From: Sedimenticola sp.
GTDB lineage: Bacteria; Pseudomonadota; Gammaproteobacteria; Chromatiales; Chromatiaceae
NCBI GenBank assembly: GCA_026984735.1
Contig: JALSRN010000049.1
Location: forward strand, 1-51,430
Length of the DNA stretch: 51,430 nucleotides
Direction: 5' to 3'
In this document: positions 8,309-19,075 of the stretch, piece after piece
Layout: every line of letters begins with the position of its first letter
How positions within the stretch are numbered: position 1 is the first letter of the stretch
The notes under the pieces: model-generated
What the model saw: only the letters and a program-made list of their open reading frames with translations
Told to the model about the DNA's origin: nothing
Databases searched by the model: none
Program-made: the position numbers and the translations under genes

Positions 8309-9069
8309 AAGAGAGCGCCTGGGCCTTGGCGGCGGCCGGCGGGGAAGACGAAGAGAGGGCTCGGCGGCTGGCCGCGCGCACCGGCGCGCCCCTGGTCGCC
8401 GCCGACGAGCGGCGCTTTCCCTTCCTGCTGCTGGTCGACGGGCGGGGACTGGAGCTGCGCCAGACCGCTCCGGGCTCGCCAGGACCTCTCTACATCGACT
8501 TTACCGACGGCGCCATGAGCCGGCGGCTGCGCACCAGCGGCGTCCGCTCCCCCCTGGCACGGGCGCTGGGGGTGAAGCCGAATCACCGTCCCGCAGTGGT
8601 GGACGCCACCGCCGGCTTGGGGCGCGACGCTTTCGTTCTCGCCCATCTGGGCTGCTCGCTGGTGCTGCTGGAACGGGTGTGGCCGGTCTATCTGCTGCTG
8701 GAGGATGCTCTGCGCCGCGCCCGCGACGATGCCCGCACACGGGAGGCCGCCCTGCGTATCCGGCTGTTCCACTACGACGCCGCCCGCTGGTTGGGCCGAC
8801 GGGAGGAACCGGTGGAGGCGGTCTATCTCGACCCCATGTATCCCGCCCGCGCCAAAAACGCCCTCTCGGCCAAAGGAATGCAGGCGCTGCAGAGGCTGGC
8901 GGGCGACGACGCCGACGCGCCGGAGCTGTTGGAGGCCGCCCTGCGCCGCTGCAAAGGGCGGGTGGTGGTGAAGCGACCCAAGCGGGCCGGGCCTTTGGGG
9001 AGACGGCGGCCCGACTTCTCCATCGCGGCGCCCAAGACCCGATACGACGTCTATCTAGCAGGATGTTGA
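8305..9069 (+). CDS. rsmJ: 16S rRNA (guanine-1516 N2) methyltransferase
   Basis: A 254-residue Rossmann-fold methyltransferase that modifies G1516 of 16S rRNA. Family marks are the central [14 protein letters not shown], a SAM-binding [31 protein letters not shown], and the catalytic-type YLDPMYP. The C-terminal KTRYDVYL matches the usual RFDVY ending. It starts at ATG 8305 overlapping the bioA stop. The last codons (from CTA at 9055 through the TGA at 9067-9069) lie inside the left end of the inverted-repeat element at 9055-9225, so the native C-terminus has been replaced by a few element-encoded residues (LAGC). The enzyme core is complete. Confidence 0.93.
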   Translation: MKESAWALAAAGGEDEERARRLAARTGAPLVAADERRFPFLLLVDGRGLELRQTAPGSPGPLYIDFTDGAMSRRLRTSGVRSPLARALGVKPNHRPAVVDATAGLGRDAFVLAHLGCSLVLLERVWPVYLLLEDALRRARDDARTREAALRIRLFHYDAARWLGRREEPVEAVYLDPMYPARAKNALSAKGMQALQRLAGDDADAPELLEAALRRCKGRVVVKRPKRAGPLGRRRPDFSIAAPKTRYDVYLAGC

Positions 9070-9225
9070 AAAAAGTCCTTCCCTGGACTTTTTCACCCAT
9101 GGAACCGGAAAATGCGATTTCCCGGTTCCTTCATTTTCAATGACTTGCAGGCCATCGAAAATGGCGGCACCTCCCTGTACCGCTCACAGGCTGCCGAAAA
9201 ACGCTGTTTTTCAACAGCCTGCTAG
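9055..9225. mobile_element. 171-bp terminal-inverted-repeat element (MITE-like)
   Basis: The ends are near-perfect inverted repeats of about 19 bases: CTAGCAGGATGTTGAAAAA at the left and, read inward from the right, CTAGCAGGCTGTTGAAAAA (one mismatch). CTAG occurs at both outer edges and could be a palindromic target or part of the repeat. Inside are further hairpins: AAAAAGTCC/GGACTTTTT (about 9070-9095), GGAACCGG/CCGGTTCC (about 9101-9129) and GAAAAACG/CTGTTTTTC (about 9195-9212). There is no ORF for a transposase, so it would be moved by a full element elsewhere. It sits exactly between convergent rsmJ and a methyltransferase gene. The T-rich hairpins could also act as a two-way terminator. 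Confidence 0.8.
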
Positions 9226-9848
9226 GAACCTTTCGGGATTGACGCGGCCCGGCCGGGCCGCGAGGCCACCAGCAGCGCCAGGTCGGCCAGCTCGTCCGCA
9301 TCGCCGCCGAAGGGAGCGTCTTCCCGGTAATAGTGCACGCGCAATCCGGCAAAGAGCCGCAACAGTTCGTTGGGCGCCAGCCGCCAGTGGTCCCCGCCGG
9401 GGCCGCGCCCCCGGTTCACCTCGCGCACGAAGGTCTGATAGAAGAGCAGGCCGCCGGGCCGCAGCGCCTCCACCAGGGCGGGCGCCAGGGACCGCTCCAG
9501 AAAGTGACCCACGAACACCAGGTCGAAGACCTCCCTCTCCGGCGGCCGCGCCACTACGTCCCGCACCTGTCCTTCCACCGCCAGGCCACGGCGCTTCGCT
9601 TCGGCCTCGAGCCGCTCCACCGCCACCGGAGAAAAGTCCCAGGCGTGGACTTCCCATCCACGTTCCGCCAGCCACAAGGCGTTGGCGCCGCGGCCGCAGG
9701 CGAGATCGAGCGCCCGTCCCCTTGCCGGAAGCAGATGGGCGTTGCGCAGCAGCACCTGCGCCACGCTGCCGAACCCGTCGGCCTGGCCGTGCCGCTCGTC
9801 CCAGCGCAGGCGATGGCTCTCCCCGGCGCTTCCGGAGTTCCCGCTCAC
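9222..9848 (-). CDS. SAM-dependent methyltransferase, TehB/class-I type
   Basis: A 208-residue class-I methyltransferase with motif I ALDLACGRGANALWLAERG, an acidic post-strand Asp in VHAWDFSPVAVERL, and a late FVGHFLER block. It resembles the TehB/tellurite-resistance and thiopurine-methyltransferase-like group. The substrate is unknown. The GTG start at 9848 overlaps the stop of the gene upstream (GTGA), so it ends the metZ-linked transcript. Its stop codon TAG (9222-9224) is made by the CTAG at the right end of the inverted-repeat element, so the last codon boundary was set by that insertion. Confidence 0.85.
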   Translation of the reverse strand: MSGNSGSAGESHRLRWDERHGQADGFGSVAQVLLRNAHLLPARGRALDLACGRGANALWLAERGWEVHAWDFSPVAVERLEAEAKRRGLAVEGQVRDVVARPPEREVFDLVFVGHFLERSLAPALVEALRPGGLLFYQTFVREVNRGRGPGGDHWRLAPNELLRLFAGLRVHYYREDAPFGGDADELADLALLVASRPGRAASIPKGS

Positions 9849-10258
9849 TTGACCGATTCGGGTTCGCGGATGGCGTCGACGACGCTGCCGTCCATGAGCA
9901 CCACGTAGTAGTGGACCCCTTCTCGGTCTCTCGTCTTGACCAGATAGTGCCAGCGATGGCGATGGGGAGCGAGGCGGCGCAACTCGATCTCCATCACCGA
10001 AAACGGCTCCCCGCCCCTCTTGGCGGCCCGCTCCCTTTTCACCGCCGCCACCGCTTCCGCCACGCTCAAGGGCGGCGGTGCCGACAAAGGATCCCAGGCG
10101 GGCGAAGCCTGGATCCGCGCCTCGGGGATGAAGGCCACCACCCGCGCCTCGTCGAACTGTTCGATCACCTCCACGGGGAAGGGCGCCGCCCGCCCCACCG
10201 CGCTCAACGCCAACCCCGCGAGCGCCCCCGCCACCAGGCGTCGCTTCACCGGCTTCAT
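9845..10258 (-). CDS. Exported PepSY-like small protein, function unknown
   Basis: A 137-residue protein with an N-terminal signal peptide (MKPVKRRLVAGALAGLALS, cleavage near GRA-AP). The mature part has an alanine-rich helix (SVAEAVAAVKRERAAK) followed by strands ending in WHYLVKTRDREGVHYYVV and DGSVVDAI. That helix-then-strand pattern resembles the PepSY fold, but I recognise no named family with certainty. Its ATG overlaps the metZ stop (ATGA) and its own stop overlaps the methyltransferase start, so the three are one coupled unit. Confidence 0.75.
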   Translation of the reverse strand: MKPVKRRLVAGALAGLALSAVGRAAPFPVEVIEQFDEARVVAFIPEARIQASPAWDPLSAPPPLSVAEAVAAVKRERAAKRGGEPFSVMEIELRRLAPHRHRWHYLVKTRDREGVHYYVVLMDGSVVDAIREPESVK

Positions 10259-11439
10259 CGCAACTGCTCCAGGCCGCGTTCGATGTCGGCCTGAATGTCC
10301 TCCACCGCCTCCAACCCCACCGAGATGCGGATCAAGCCGTCGGAGATCCCGGCCTCGGCGCGCTGCTCGGGCGAGAGCCGGCCATGGGTGGTGGTGGCGG
10401 GATGGGTGACGGTGGTCTTGACGTCGCCGAGGTTGGCGGTGATGGAGATCATGCGCATGGCGTCGATCACCCTCCAGGCCGCTTCCCGGCCGCCCTCCAC
10501 CTCGAAGGCGAGCATGCCGCCGGGAAGATCCATCTGGCGTGCCGCCAGCGCCGCCTGGGGATGGCTGGCCAGACCGGGATAGTGGACGCGGGAGACCTTG
10601 GGGTGGTTCTCCAGCCACTGGGCCAGCAGATCGGCATTGTGGGAGTGGGCCTTCATGCGCAGAGCCAGGGTCTCCAATCCATGGAGGAAGGCCCAGGCGT
10701 TGAAGGGGCTCAGGCTGGGGCCGGCGGTGCGCAACACGCCGAATACCTCCTCCCCCACTCGCTGCTCGTCGCCCACCACGGCGCCGCCCATGCAGCGCCC
10801 CTGCCCGTCGATGTACTTGGTGGCCGAATGGACGACGATGTCGGCGCCCAGCTCCAGCGGACGCTGCAGAATGGGGGTGCAGAAGCAGTTGTCCACCACC
10901 AGCAGACAGCCATGGTCATGGGCGATGTGCGCCAGCGCCTCGATGTCTGCCAGCTCGGTGAGAGGATTGGAGGGCGTCTCCAGAAAGAGCATGCGGGTCT
11001 CCGGCCGGATGGCCGCCTTCCACGCCTCCAGGTCGGAGAGGGGCACGTAGCTGGTGTCGATACCGAAACGACCGAGATATTTGTCGAAAAGAATGACGGT
11101 GCTGCCGAAGATGCTGCGCGAGCTGAGCAGGTGGTCGCCCGCCCGCAGCAATCCCATGCAGGTGGCCAAGATGGCGGACATGCCGGTGGCCGTGGCCACG
11201 CAGCGCTCTCCCCCTTCCAGCGCCGCCAGCCGCTCCTCGAAGATGCGCACCGTGGGGTTGGTGAAGCGGGAGTAGATGTTTCCCGGCTCCTCGCCGGAGA
11301 AGCGGGCCGCCGCCTGGGCGGCGCTTTCGTAGACGTAGCTCGAGGTGGTGAAGATGGGCGGCGAGTGCTCCCCTTCCGCCGTGCGATGGTGGCCGATGCG
11401 AATGGCCTTGGTGGCCGCCTTCCACTCCCCGGTGCTCAT
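10255..11439 (-). CDS. metZ: O-succinylhomoserine sulfhydrylase
   Basis: A 394-residue PLP enzyme of the Cys/Met-metabolism fold. It makes homocysteine directly from O-succinylhomoserine and sulfide. Visible marks are YSRFTNPTVRIFEERLAALEG near the N-terminus, the strand VDNCFCTPILQRPLELGAD and the PLP lysine in HSATKYIDGQGR. GDVKTTVTHPATTTHGRLSPEQR closes the domain. Placement directly after purF is the classic metZ location in pseudomonads and many other gammaproteobacteria, which supports MetZ over MetB or MetC. The gap to purF is 2 bp. It implies direct sulfhydrylation as the route to methionine. Confidence 0.93.
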   Translation of the reverse strand: MSTGEWKAATKAIRIGHHRTAEGEHSPPIFTTSSYVYESAAQAAARFSGEEPGNIYSRFTNPTVRIFEERLAALEGGERCVATATGMSAILATCMGLLRAGDHLLSSRSIFGSTVILFDKYLGRFGIDTSYVPLSDLEAWKAAIRPETRMLFLETPSNPLTELADIEALAHIAHDHGCLLVVDNCFCTPILQRPLELGADIVVHSATKYIDGQGRCMGGAVVGDEQRVGEEVFGVLRTAGPSLSPFNAWAFLHGLETLALRMKAHSHNADLLAQWLENHPKVSRVHYPGLASHPQAALAARQMDLPGGMLAFEVEGGREAAWRVIDAMRMISITANLGDVKTTVTHPATTTHGRLSPEQRAEAGISDGLIRISVGLEAVEDIQADIERGLEQLR

Positions 11440-11441
11440 GA

Positions 11442-12959
<1,518 letters not shown>

Positions 12960-12971
12960 CTTCGAATGACC

Positions 12972-13481
12972 TCACGCGAGAAACTGGAACTTCTCCGCCA
13001 CCTCCGGCGGCAACAGATCCTTGAGCCACAGGGCCAGCTCCTGGAACCAGGGTATGAAGCGGGACTCCTGCCACCAGGGATCGGCCGGCAAGGGCGTCAA
13101 GCCCGCCAGCCAGACCAGCAGCGCCACCACCAACACGCCGCGGGCGGCGCCGAAGATCATGCCGATGAAGCGGTCGCTGCCGCTGAGCCCCGTCTTCTGC
13201 ACCAGGCGGATGAGCAGGTAGTTGACCAGGCCGCCCACCGTGAGCGAGGCGATCATCAGTCCGGCGAATGCCAGGCCCAGCCTGACCGAGGGAGTGGAGA
13301 TGGCGGGTTCCAGCCGCACCGCCGCCTCTCGGAAAAAGGTCCAGCTCACCCAGAACGCCAGGATCCAGACCGCCAGCGAGAAGGCTTCGCGCACGAAACC
13401 GCGCACCAGGCCGATGAAGGTGGAGATCAGCACCACCACCACGATGGCCATGTCGGCCCAGTTGAGGGGGATTTCAGACAC
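12972..13481 (-). CDS. cvpA: CvpA family inner-membrane protein
   Basis: A 169-residue protein with four predicted helices and the family's opening WADMAIVVVVLISTFIGLVRGF followed by REAFSLAVWILAFW. CvpA is named for its need in colicin V production, and later work ties it to envelope homeostasis. The loop LSGSDRFIGMIFGAARGVL is the conserved core. It precedes purF by 11 bp and follows the SPOR gene. Confidence 0.92.
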   Translation of the reverse strand: MSEIPLNWADMAIVVVVLISTFIGLVRGFVREAFSLAVWILAFWVSWTFFREAAVRLEPAISTPSVRLGLAFAGLMIASLTVGGLVNYLLIRLVQKTGLSGSDRFIGMIFGAARGVLVVALLVWLAGLTPLPADPWWQESRFIPWFQELALWLKDLLPPEVAEKFQFLA

Positions 13482-13502
13482 TGCGGCGGCCTCTCGTTCT
13501 TC

Positions 13503-14060
13503 TCATGGATAGCGGACCACCTGACCCTTGTCGCCGGTGATTCTGCGAATGAGCTGCAGATGGCGCTCGGCGTTCTTCTTCGACGCTTCGGGCCCCACCT
13601 GCACCCGGTAGAAACGCTTGCCGCTTACCGTCACCGGCTGGGGATCCATGGTGTCCAGCCCCGCCTTGCGCAACCGCTTCACCAGCTTCATGGCGCTGTC
13701 GCGGCTGCTCAGACTGGCCACGCGCACCACCCACGCCCGGGGCGGGGCGGGCTTCTTCATCCGGGACGGCTTGGCGCCGCCCGCCTTGGCCCGCGGCCGC
13801 GTCGCCTGGCGCGGGGGCGCAGCGGGAGTGGAGCTCGGTTTGCTCGCGCTCGGTGCCGCCGGCGGCGTGGAAGTCGTCTTCGGCGGTCGGTCTTGCAGCA
13901 GGGCGGTGTCGAAGCGGCGGGCCGGCTCCTTGGGAAGGGGTTTCACGGGAACGGGCTTGAGCGTGTCCGGCTGGCGCTCCAGCAGCATGGGCAGGAAGAT
14001 GACGGCCAGAGCAACCAGCACGGTGGCGCCGACGAGGCGGCGCTTCAACTGTTCGTCCAC
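13503..14060 (-). CDS. dedD: SPOR-domain cell-division protein, DedD-like
   Basis: A 185-residue bitopic membrane protein: a short basic cytoplasmic start (MDEQLKRRL), one helix at about 10-26 (VGATVLVALAVIFLPML), and a Pro/Ala/Lys-rich linker with low complexity (about 30-105). It ends in a C-terminal SPOR domain (WVVRVASLSSRDSAMKLVKR to the end). SPOR domains bind denuded septal peptidoglycan. The order folC-SPOR-cvpA matches dedD in gammaproteobacteria. The linker is the least reliable part for similarity. Confidence 0.88.
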   Translation of the reverse strand: MDEQLKRRLVGATVLVALAVIFLPMLLERQPDTLKPVPVKPLPKEPARRFDTALLQDRPPKTTSTPPAAPSASKPSSTPAAPPRQATRPRAKAGGAKPSRMKKPAPPRAWVVRVASLSSRDSAMKLVKRLRKAGLDTMDPQPVTVSGKRFYRVQVGPEASKKNAERHLQLIRRITGDKGQVVRYP

Positions 14061-14097
14061 GGCTGGGTCGATCCCGATTGGATGACAACGGACGGGA

Positions 14098-15339
14098 TTA
14101 TATCACCCTCAGCGCCTCGCCCACGGTGACGAAAGAGCCGAACACCACCACCCGATCGCCCGGCCGCGCCTCGGCCCGCAGCGCGGCCATTCCCTCCGCC
14201 ACCGAATCGTGAAGGCGTCCGGGCCGGATTCCGGCCAGAGTCCGAGCGCTCCGTCCCCGCTCTCCTTCCAACGAGAGGTAGTGCCACCGATCCACCTGGG
14301 GCTCCAAAGCGCGGATCACGGCGGCCGCATCCTTGTCCCCCAACATTCCCAGCAGCGCCAGGGTGCGGCCCTCCACCGGAGATTCCCGCAGCAGGTCCGC
14401 GAGCGCCCGCGCCGCCTGGGGATTGTGCGCCACGTCGAAAAGCCACTCCACTCCTTCCCGCTGGAGGCGCTGCGCCCGGCCGGCCAGCCGCACCTGCCGC
14501 AGCCCCCGGCGAAGGGCCTCCTCTTCCAGCGGCAACCGCGGCGAAAGCAACTCCAGCGCCATGAGCACGCCGGCGGCGTTGTCCAGCTGGTGACGACCCG
14601 GCAGCGCCGGCAGCGGCAGCCCCTCGAAACGGCGTCTCCGGCTCCGCCAACTCCAGTCTCCGCCGCCCCGGCCAAGGTGAAAGTCGATGCCGTTGCGGTA
14701 GAGCGGCGTGCCCAGCGAGTCGGCCACCTCCGCCACCGAAGCGGGCATGGACGGAGCGCTGAACACCGCCGGCCGGCCCGGACGGAAGATTCCCGCCTTC
14801 TCCCGGCCGATGGCCTCCAATTCGTCGCCCAGCCACTGCTGGTGATCCAGACCGATGGAAGTGATCATCGCCAGATCGGCATCCACGACGTTCACCGCGT
14901 CCAGGCGGCCGCCCAGCCCCACCTCGAGCAGCGCCACCTCCACCTCCTCCCGCGCCAACAGCCAGAGAGCCGCCAAGGTGCCGAACTCGAAATAGGTGAG
15001 CGCCTCCCCTTCGCGCGCCCGTTCCACGGCGCCGAAGGATTCGAGCAGGGCCTCGTCGGTCACCGCCTCTCCGCCGAGAAGGATGCGTTCGTTGTAGCGC
15101 AGCAGATGGGGCGAGGTGTAGCAGCCGGTGCGGTAGCCGGCGTTTCGCAGGATGGCGTCGAGCAGCGCAATGGTGGAACCCTTGCCGTTGGTGCCGGCGA
15201 CGGAGATCACGACGGCCCTCTCCATGGAGGCGTCCAGGCGCCGCCACACCGTCGCCACGCGCTCCAGTCCAAGATCGATGGCGTGGGGATGGAGCCGCTC
15301 CTGCCAGCGGAGCCACTCCTCCAGCGTGGAGAACCTCAC
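14098..15339 (-). CDS. folC: Bifunctional dihydrofolate synthase / folylpolyglutamate synthase
   Basis: A 413-residue Mur-ligase-fold enzyme. It adds L-glutamate to dihydropteroate and then to tetrahydrofolate. The ATP P-loop is [18 protein letters not shown], with further family marks [22 protein letters not shown] and [11 protein letters not shown]. The [11 protein letters not shown] in the C-terminal part is the FolC domain-II motif. The start is GTG at 15339, forming GTGA with the accD stop, so translation is coupled. Confidence 0.95.
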   Translation of the reverse strand: MRFSTLEEWLRWQERLHPHAIDLGLERVATVWRRLDASMERAVVISVAGTNGKGSTIALLDAILRNAGYRTGCYTSPHLLRYNERILLGGEAVTDEALLESFGAVERAREGEALTYFEFGTLAALWLLAREEVEVALLEVGLGGRLDAVNVVDADLAMITSIGLDHQQWLGDELEAIGREKAGIFRPGRPAVFSAPSMPASVAEVADSLGTPLYRNGIDFHLGRGGGDWSWRSRRRRFEGLPLPALPGRHQLDNAAGVLMALELLSPRLPLEEEALRRGLRQVRLAGRAQRLQREGVEWLFDVAHNPQAARALADLLRESPVEGRTLALLGMLGDKDAAAVIRALEPQVDRWHYLSLEGERGRSARTLAGIRPGRLHDSVAEGMAALRAEARPGDRVVVFGSFVTVGEALRVI

Positions 15340-16193
15340 TGGTTGGCGTGGTTGAGGATACTCAACAGGTTGTGGATGCGATCCCGCAGTTCGTTACGGG
15401 GAACGATCATGTCGATGGCGCCGTGCTCGAGAAGGAATTCGCTCCGCTGGAACCCTTCCGGCAACTTCTCCCGCACCGTCTGCTCGATCACCCGGGGTCC
15501 GGCGAAGCCGATCAGCGCCCCCGGCTCGGCGATGTTCACGTCGCCCAGCATGGCCAGGCTGGCGGAGACGCCTCCCATGGTGGGATCGGTGAGCACCGAA
15601 ACGAAAGGCACTCCCTGCTGCGCCATGCGCTTGAGCACCGCGGAGGTCTTGGCCATCTGAAAGAGAGAGAAGAGCGACTCTTGCATGCGCGCGCCGCCGC
15701 TGGCGGAGAAGCAGACGTAGGGGATGCGCTTCTCCAGGGCGCGGTTGGCGCCGCGCACGAACCGTTCCCCCACCACCGAGCCCATGGAACCGCCCATGAA
15801 GCGAAACTCGAAGGCCGCCGCCACCAGCGGCATCTCTTTGAGCCTGCCCTCCATGACAATGAGCGCGTCCTTCTCGCCCGTGGCCTTCTGCGCCTGGGCG
15901 AGGCGGTCTTTGTACTTCTTGGAATCCTTGAACTTGAGCGGATCCTGAGCCTGCAACTCCGCTCCGATCTCCTCGCGCGGCTCCTTGTCGAGAAAGAGAT
16001 CCAGCCGCCGCCGGGCAGCGATGCGATTGTGGTGGCCGCACTTGGGGCAGACGTCCATGTTGTGCTCCACCTCGGTGCGGTAGAGGATGGCGCCGCATCC
16101 GGGGCACTTGCTCCAGAGCCCTTCCGGAACCGCCTTCTTGGCCCTGCCCTCGGTGCGGATGACGCTGGGCAGCAGCTTGTCGAACCAGTTCAT
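15336..16193 (-). CDS. accD: Acetyl-CoA carboxylase carboxyltransferase subunit beta
   Basis: A 285-residue subunit that, with AccA, transfers the carboxyl group from carboxybiotin to acetyl-CoA. The N-terminal zinc ribbon has cysteines 30, 33, 49 and 52 (CPGC and CPKC). The carboxyltransferase domain contains [33 protein letters not shown] and the glycine-rich [11 protein letters not shown]. Its place after trpA and before folC is the usual one. The accA partner is not in this window. Confidence 0.96.
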   Translation of the reverse strand: MNWFDKLLPSVIRTEGRAKKAVPEGLWSKCPGCGAILYRTEVEHNMDVCPKCGHHNRIAARRRLDLFLDKEPREEIGAELQAQDPLKFKDSKKYKDRLAQAQKATGEKDALIVMEGRLKEMPLVAAAFEFRFMGGSMGSVVGERFVRGANRALEKRIPYVCFSASGGARMQESLFSLFQMAKTSAVLKRMAQQGVPFVSVLTDPTMGGVSASLAMLGDVNIAEPGALIGFAGPRVIEQTVREKLPEGFQRSEFLLEHGAIDMIVPRNELRDRIHNLLSILNHANQ

Positions 16194-16208
16194 GATCGTC
16201 TCCTCGCC

Positions 16209-17015
16209 TCAGGCCTGGTCCATGGCGACCCGCATGGCACGCACCAAGCCACCGACTTTGTCTCTTATCTTATCAGGTTCGTTGAGATTTTCCTCGATCA
16301 GGCTCACCAGGGCGCTGCCCACCACCACCGCGTCGGCGATGCGCGACATGGTGGCCGCCATCTCCGCGTTCTTGATGCCGAAGCCCACGCCCAGCGGCAG
16401 GTCGGTGACCTGGCGGATCTCGGCCAGCTTCCGCGACACTTCGTCCACCACCAGATTGGCGGCGCCGGTGACCCCCTTGAGCGAAACATAGTAGATGAAG
16501 CCGCTGGCCGCCCGGGCGATCATCTCCAGGCGATGGCGGTCGCTGGTGGGCGCGGCCAGAAAGATGAGGTCGAGGGTGTGGCTGCGCAGCGCCTGCACCA
16601 GATCGTGGCTCTCTTCCGGGGGCATGTCCACGGTGAGAGCGCCGTCCACTCCCGCCTCCTCGGCCGCGGTGGCGAAATCCTCGTATCCCATCACTTCGAT
16701 GGGATTGAGGTAGCCCATCACAACCACCGGCGTGTGGTCGTTCTCTTCGCGAAAACGGCGCACCATCGCCAGCACGTCGTGGAGGGAGACGTGGTGCGCC
16801 AGGGCGCGCTCGCTGGCGCGCTGGATCACCGGCCCGTCGGCCATGGGATCGGAGAAGGGCACCCCCAGCTCCAGCAGGTCGGCGCCCGCCTCCACCAGGG
16901 CGTGCATCAGGGGCACCGTCTGCCGCGGATGGGGGTCTCCGGCGGTGATGAAAGGGACGAGGGCGGTGCGCCCCTCGGCGCGCAGTCGGGCGAAGGTCCG
17001 TTCGATGCGGCTCAT
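16209..17015 (-). CDS. trpA: Tryptophan synthase alpha chain
   Basis: A 268-residue TIM-barrel protein that cleaves indole-3-glycerol phosphate. The catalytic Glu and Asp are in [19 protein letters not shown], and the phosphate loop shows as [11 protein letters not shown]. It starts within the end of trpB (4-bp overlap at 17012-17015) and works as the alpha2beta2 complex with TrpB. Confidence 0.96.
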   Translation of the reverse strand: MSRIERTFARLRAEGRTALVPFITAGDPHPRQTVPLMHALVEAGADLLELGVPFSDPMADGPVIQRASERALAHHVSLHDVLAMVRRFREENDHTPVVVMGYLNPIEVMGYEDFATAAEEAGVDGALTVDMPPEESHDLVQALRSHTLDLIFLAAPTSDRHRLEMIARAASGFIYYVSLKGVTGAANLVVDEVSRKLAEIRQVTDLPLGVGFGIKNAEMAATMSRIADAVVVGSALVSLIEENLNEPDKIRDKVGGLVRAMRVAMDQA

Positions 17016-18220
17016 AGTTTGATCCCCTCCCGCGCGGCCACGGTGTGCATGTCCTTGTCGCCCCGCCCCGACAAGTTCACGAGCACCTTCTGGCGGGGAT
17101 CCATCTCGCGCGCCAGCTTGAGGGCGTAGGCCACGGCATGGCTCGACTCCAGCGCCGGAATGATCCCCTCGGTGCGCGTCAGGGTGTGGAAGGCGGCCAG
17201 CGCTTCCTCGTCGTCGATGGCCACGTATTGCGCCCGGCCGATGTCCTTGAGCCAGGCGTGCTCCGGCCCCACGCCGGGATAGTCCAGCCCCGCGGAGATG
17301 GAGTGGGTCTCGATGATCTGTCCGTCCTCGTCCTCCATCAGATAGGTGCGGTTGCCATGCAGCACGCCGGGCCGGCCGGCGCAGAGGGGCGCGGCATGGC
17401 GGCCCGTCTCCAGCCCTTCACCGGCCGCCTCCACGCCATAGATGGCCACCCCTTCGTCCTCGAGAAAGGCGTGGAACAGGCCGATGGCGTTGGAGCCTCC
17501 GCCCACGCAGGCCACCAGGGCGTCGGGCAGGTCACCGGTGAGCTCCCGCATCTGCTGGCGCGCCTCGCGGCCAATCACCGCCTGGAAATCCCGCACCATG
17601 GCGGGATAAGGATGGGGACCGGCCACGGTGCCGATGATGTAGAAAGTGTCGTCCACCGTCGCCACCCAGTCGCGCATCGCCTCGTTGAGCGCATCCTTGA
17701 GCGTCTTCGAGCCGGAGGAGACCGAGCGCACTTCGGCGCCGAGCAGGCGCATGCGGTAGACGTTGGCCTCCTGGCGCGCCACGTCCACCTCGCCCATGTA
17801 GACCACGCACTCCAGCCCCAGCCGGGCCGCCACCGTGGCGGTGGCCACGCCGTGCTGTCCGGCGCCGGTCTCGGCGATGATGCGGGTCTTGCCCATGCGC
17901 CGCGCCAGCAGCGCCTGGCCCACGGTGTTGTTCACCTTGTGGGCCCCCGTGTGGTTGAGGTCTTCGCGCTTGAGATAGATCTGGGCGCCGCCGTTCTCGC
18001 GGCTGAGGCGCTCGGCATGATAAATGGGCGAGGGACGCCCCACATAGTGTTGCAGATCGGCGTCCAGCTCCGCCAGAAAGGCCTCGTCCTTCATGTACCG
18101 TTCATAGGCCTCGCGCAGCTCTTCCAGGGGCTCCATGAGCGTCTCGGCCACGAAGAGGCCGCCGTAGGGGCCGAAGTGGCCGTGATCGTCCGGCATGTGC
18201 CGGTAGTCAGGCTTGTCCAA
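17012..18220 (-). CDS. trpB: Tryptophan synthase beta chain
   Basis: A 402-residue PLP enzyme that condenses indole and serine. Marks are [14 protein letters not shown], the PLP lysine in [26 protein letters not shown] and [15 protein letters not shown]. It is preceded by trpF (14-bp overlap) and followed by trpA (4-bp overlap). Length and motifs are normal. Confidence 0.97.
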   Translation of the reverse strand: MDKPDYRHMPDDHGHFGPYGGLFVAETLMEPLEELREAYERYMKDEAFLAELDADLQHYVGRPSPIYHAERLSRENGGAQIYLKREDLNHTGAHKVNNTVGQALLARRMGKTRIIAETGAGQHGVATATVAARLGLECVVYMGEVDVARQEANVYRMRLLGAEVRSVSSGSKTLKDALNEAMRDWVATVDDTFYIIGTVAGPHPYPAMVRDFQAVIGREARQQMRELTGDLPDALVACVGGGSNAIGLFHAFLEDEGVAIYGVEAAGEGLETGRHAAPLCAGRPGVLHGNRTYLMEDEDGQIIETHSISAGLDYPGVGPEHAWLKDIGRAQYVAIDDEEALAAFHTLTRTEGIIPALESSHAVAYALKLAREMDPRQKVLVNLSGRGDKDMHTVAAREGIKL

Positions 18221-18830
18221 GGGTCACACCTCGCAGAAATCGTTCGATCTTGTCCGCATCCTTGATGCCGGGCGCCGCCTCCACGCCGCCGCTCACGTCC
18301 ACCGCCCAGGGGCGCACCCGCCGCACCGCCTCGCTCACGTTTTCGGGGGTGAGGCCGCCGGCCAGAACGATGCGCGGCGCCAGGCTGGCCGGCACGCGAT
18401 CCCACTCGAAAAGATCGCCGGTCCCGCCGGGAACGCCGGGGCGATAGGCATCCAGCAGCAGCGCCCGGGCACCGGCATAGCGGCGCGCCTCCGTCTCCAG
18501 GTCCACCCCCTCCTTCATGCGGATCGCCTTGATCCAGGGACGGCCGTGACTGGCGCAGTAATCCGGACATTCGTCGCCGTGAAACTGCAGCAGATCGATG
18601 CGCGCCTCTCGCACCACTTGGGCGATGGTCTCGGCGTCGGCATTGACGAAGAGCCCCACGGTGGTGACGAAAGGGGGCAGCGATGCCACGATCTCCACCG
18701 CCCGCTCCAGCTCGATGTTTCGTGGACTGGGCGGATAAAAGACGAAGCCGAGCGCATCGGCTCCCGCTTCTGCGGCCGCCAGAGCGTCCTGCCGCCGGGT
18801 GATGCCACAGATTTTCACTCGCGTGCGCAT
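18207..18830 (-). CDS. trpF: Phosphoribosylanthranilate isomerase
   Basis: A 207-residue TIM-barrel enzyme in tryptophan synthesis, opening [20 protein letters not shown] with the catalytic Cys in KICGIT. FHGDE and AVDVSGGVE near the C-terminus are family motifs. I chose the ATG at 18830 from homology to KICGITR. A second ATG at 18842 (MIVS-MRTRV) would add four residues. No Shine-Dalgarno is clear for either, and a TATAAT lies directly on the second. It is separated from truA by the palindrome at 18896-19068, so trpFBA-accD probably has its own promoter. Confidence 0.93.
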   Translation of the reverse strand: MRTRVKICGITRRQDALAAAEAGADALGFVFYPPSPRNIELERAVEIVASLPPFVTTVGLFVNADAETIAQVVREARIDLLQFHGDECPDYCASHGRPWIKAIRMKEGVDLETEARRYAGARALLLDAYRPGVPGGTGDLFEWDRVPASLAPRIVLAGGLTPENVSEAVRRVRPWAVDVSGGVEAAPGIKDADKIERFLRGVTLGQA

Positions 18831-18840
18831 GGAAACGATC

Positions 18841-18846
18841 ATTATA
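18841..18846 (-). promoter_or_regulatory. Candidate -10 box for trpF
   Basis: TATAAT on the minus strand ends at the first base of trpF's alternative start region, so a transcript from it would have only about five leader bases before the ATG at 18830. The -35 at 17-bp spacing is CCGGCA, a poor match. The -10 itself is perfect, but the lack of a good -35 keeps this tentative. Confidence 0.35.
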
Positions 18847-18895
18847 TCAGGGAAGGGTTGGAATGCCGGAACGAGCGCGGCGCTCCCACAGGACG

Positions 18896-19068
18896 GTCGC
18901 ATGAACTGGCTCCGCCCGGATCGAGGGGTTGGAAGGGGGTGGCGGGGCGTCCAAGGCATGGATACCGAGGCCGAGCCCGGAGGGGTGTGTTCGCGGCGTC
19001 CTCTTCAGCCCCCTTCCAGCCCCTCGATCCGGACTCATCGGCGGCTCCAAGACCCGATTCATGCGACC
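18896..19068. repeat. 173-bp imperfect palindrome between trpF and truA
   Basis: Inner arms at 18916-18939 and 19009-19032 are 24 bases each with one mismatch (ccggatcgaggggYtggaaggggg). Outer arms at 18896-18905 and 19059-19068 (GTCGCATGAA) are also inverted. The 69-base loop contains a GGCATGGATACCGAGG...GTGTGTTCGCGGCGTCC pattern that reminds me of intergenic repeats in other gammaproteobacteria, but I cannot verify that. The right arm starts eight bases after the truA stop, so it may also stop transcription. No ORF lies in it. Confidence 0.75.
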
Positions 19069-19075
19069 CCGGTTT

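Noticed and set aside
18847-18959. Extension of trpF upstream into the palindrome
   Set aside because: The conserved KICGIT start lies at 18830, and the added residues would come from the repeat.
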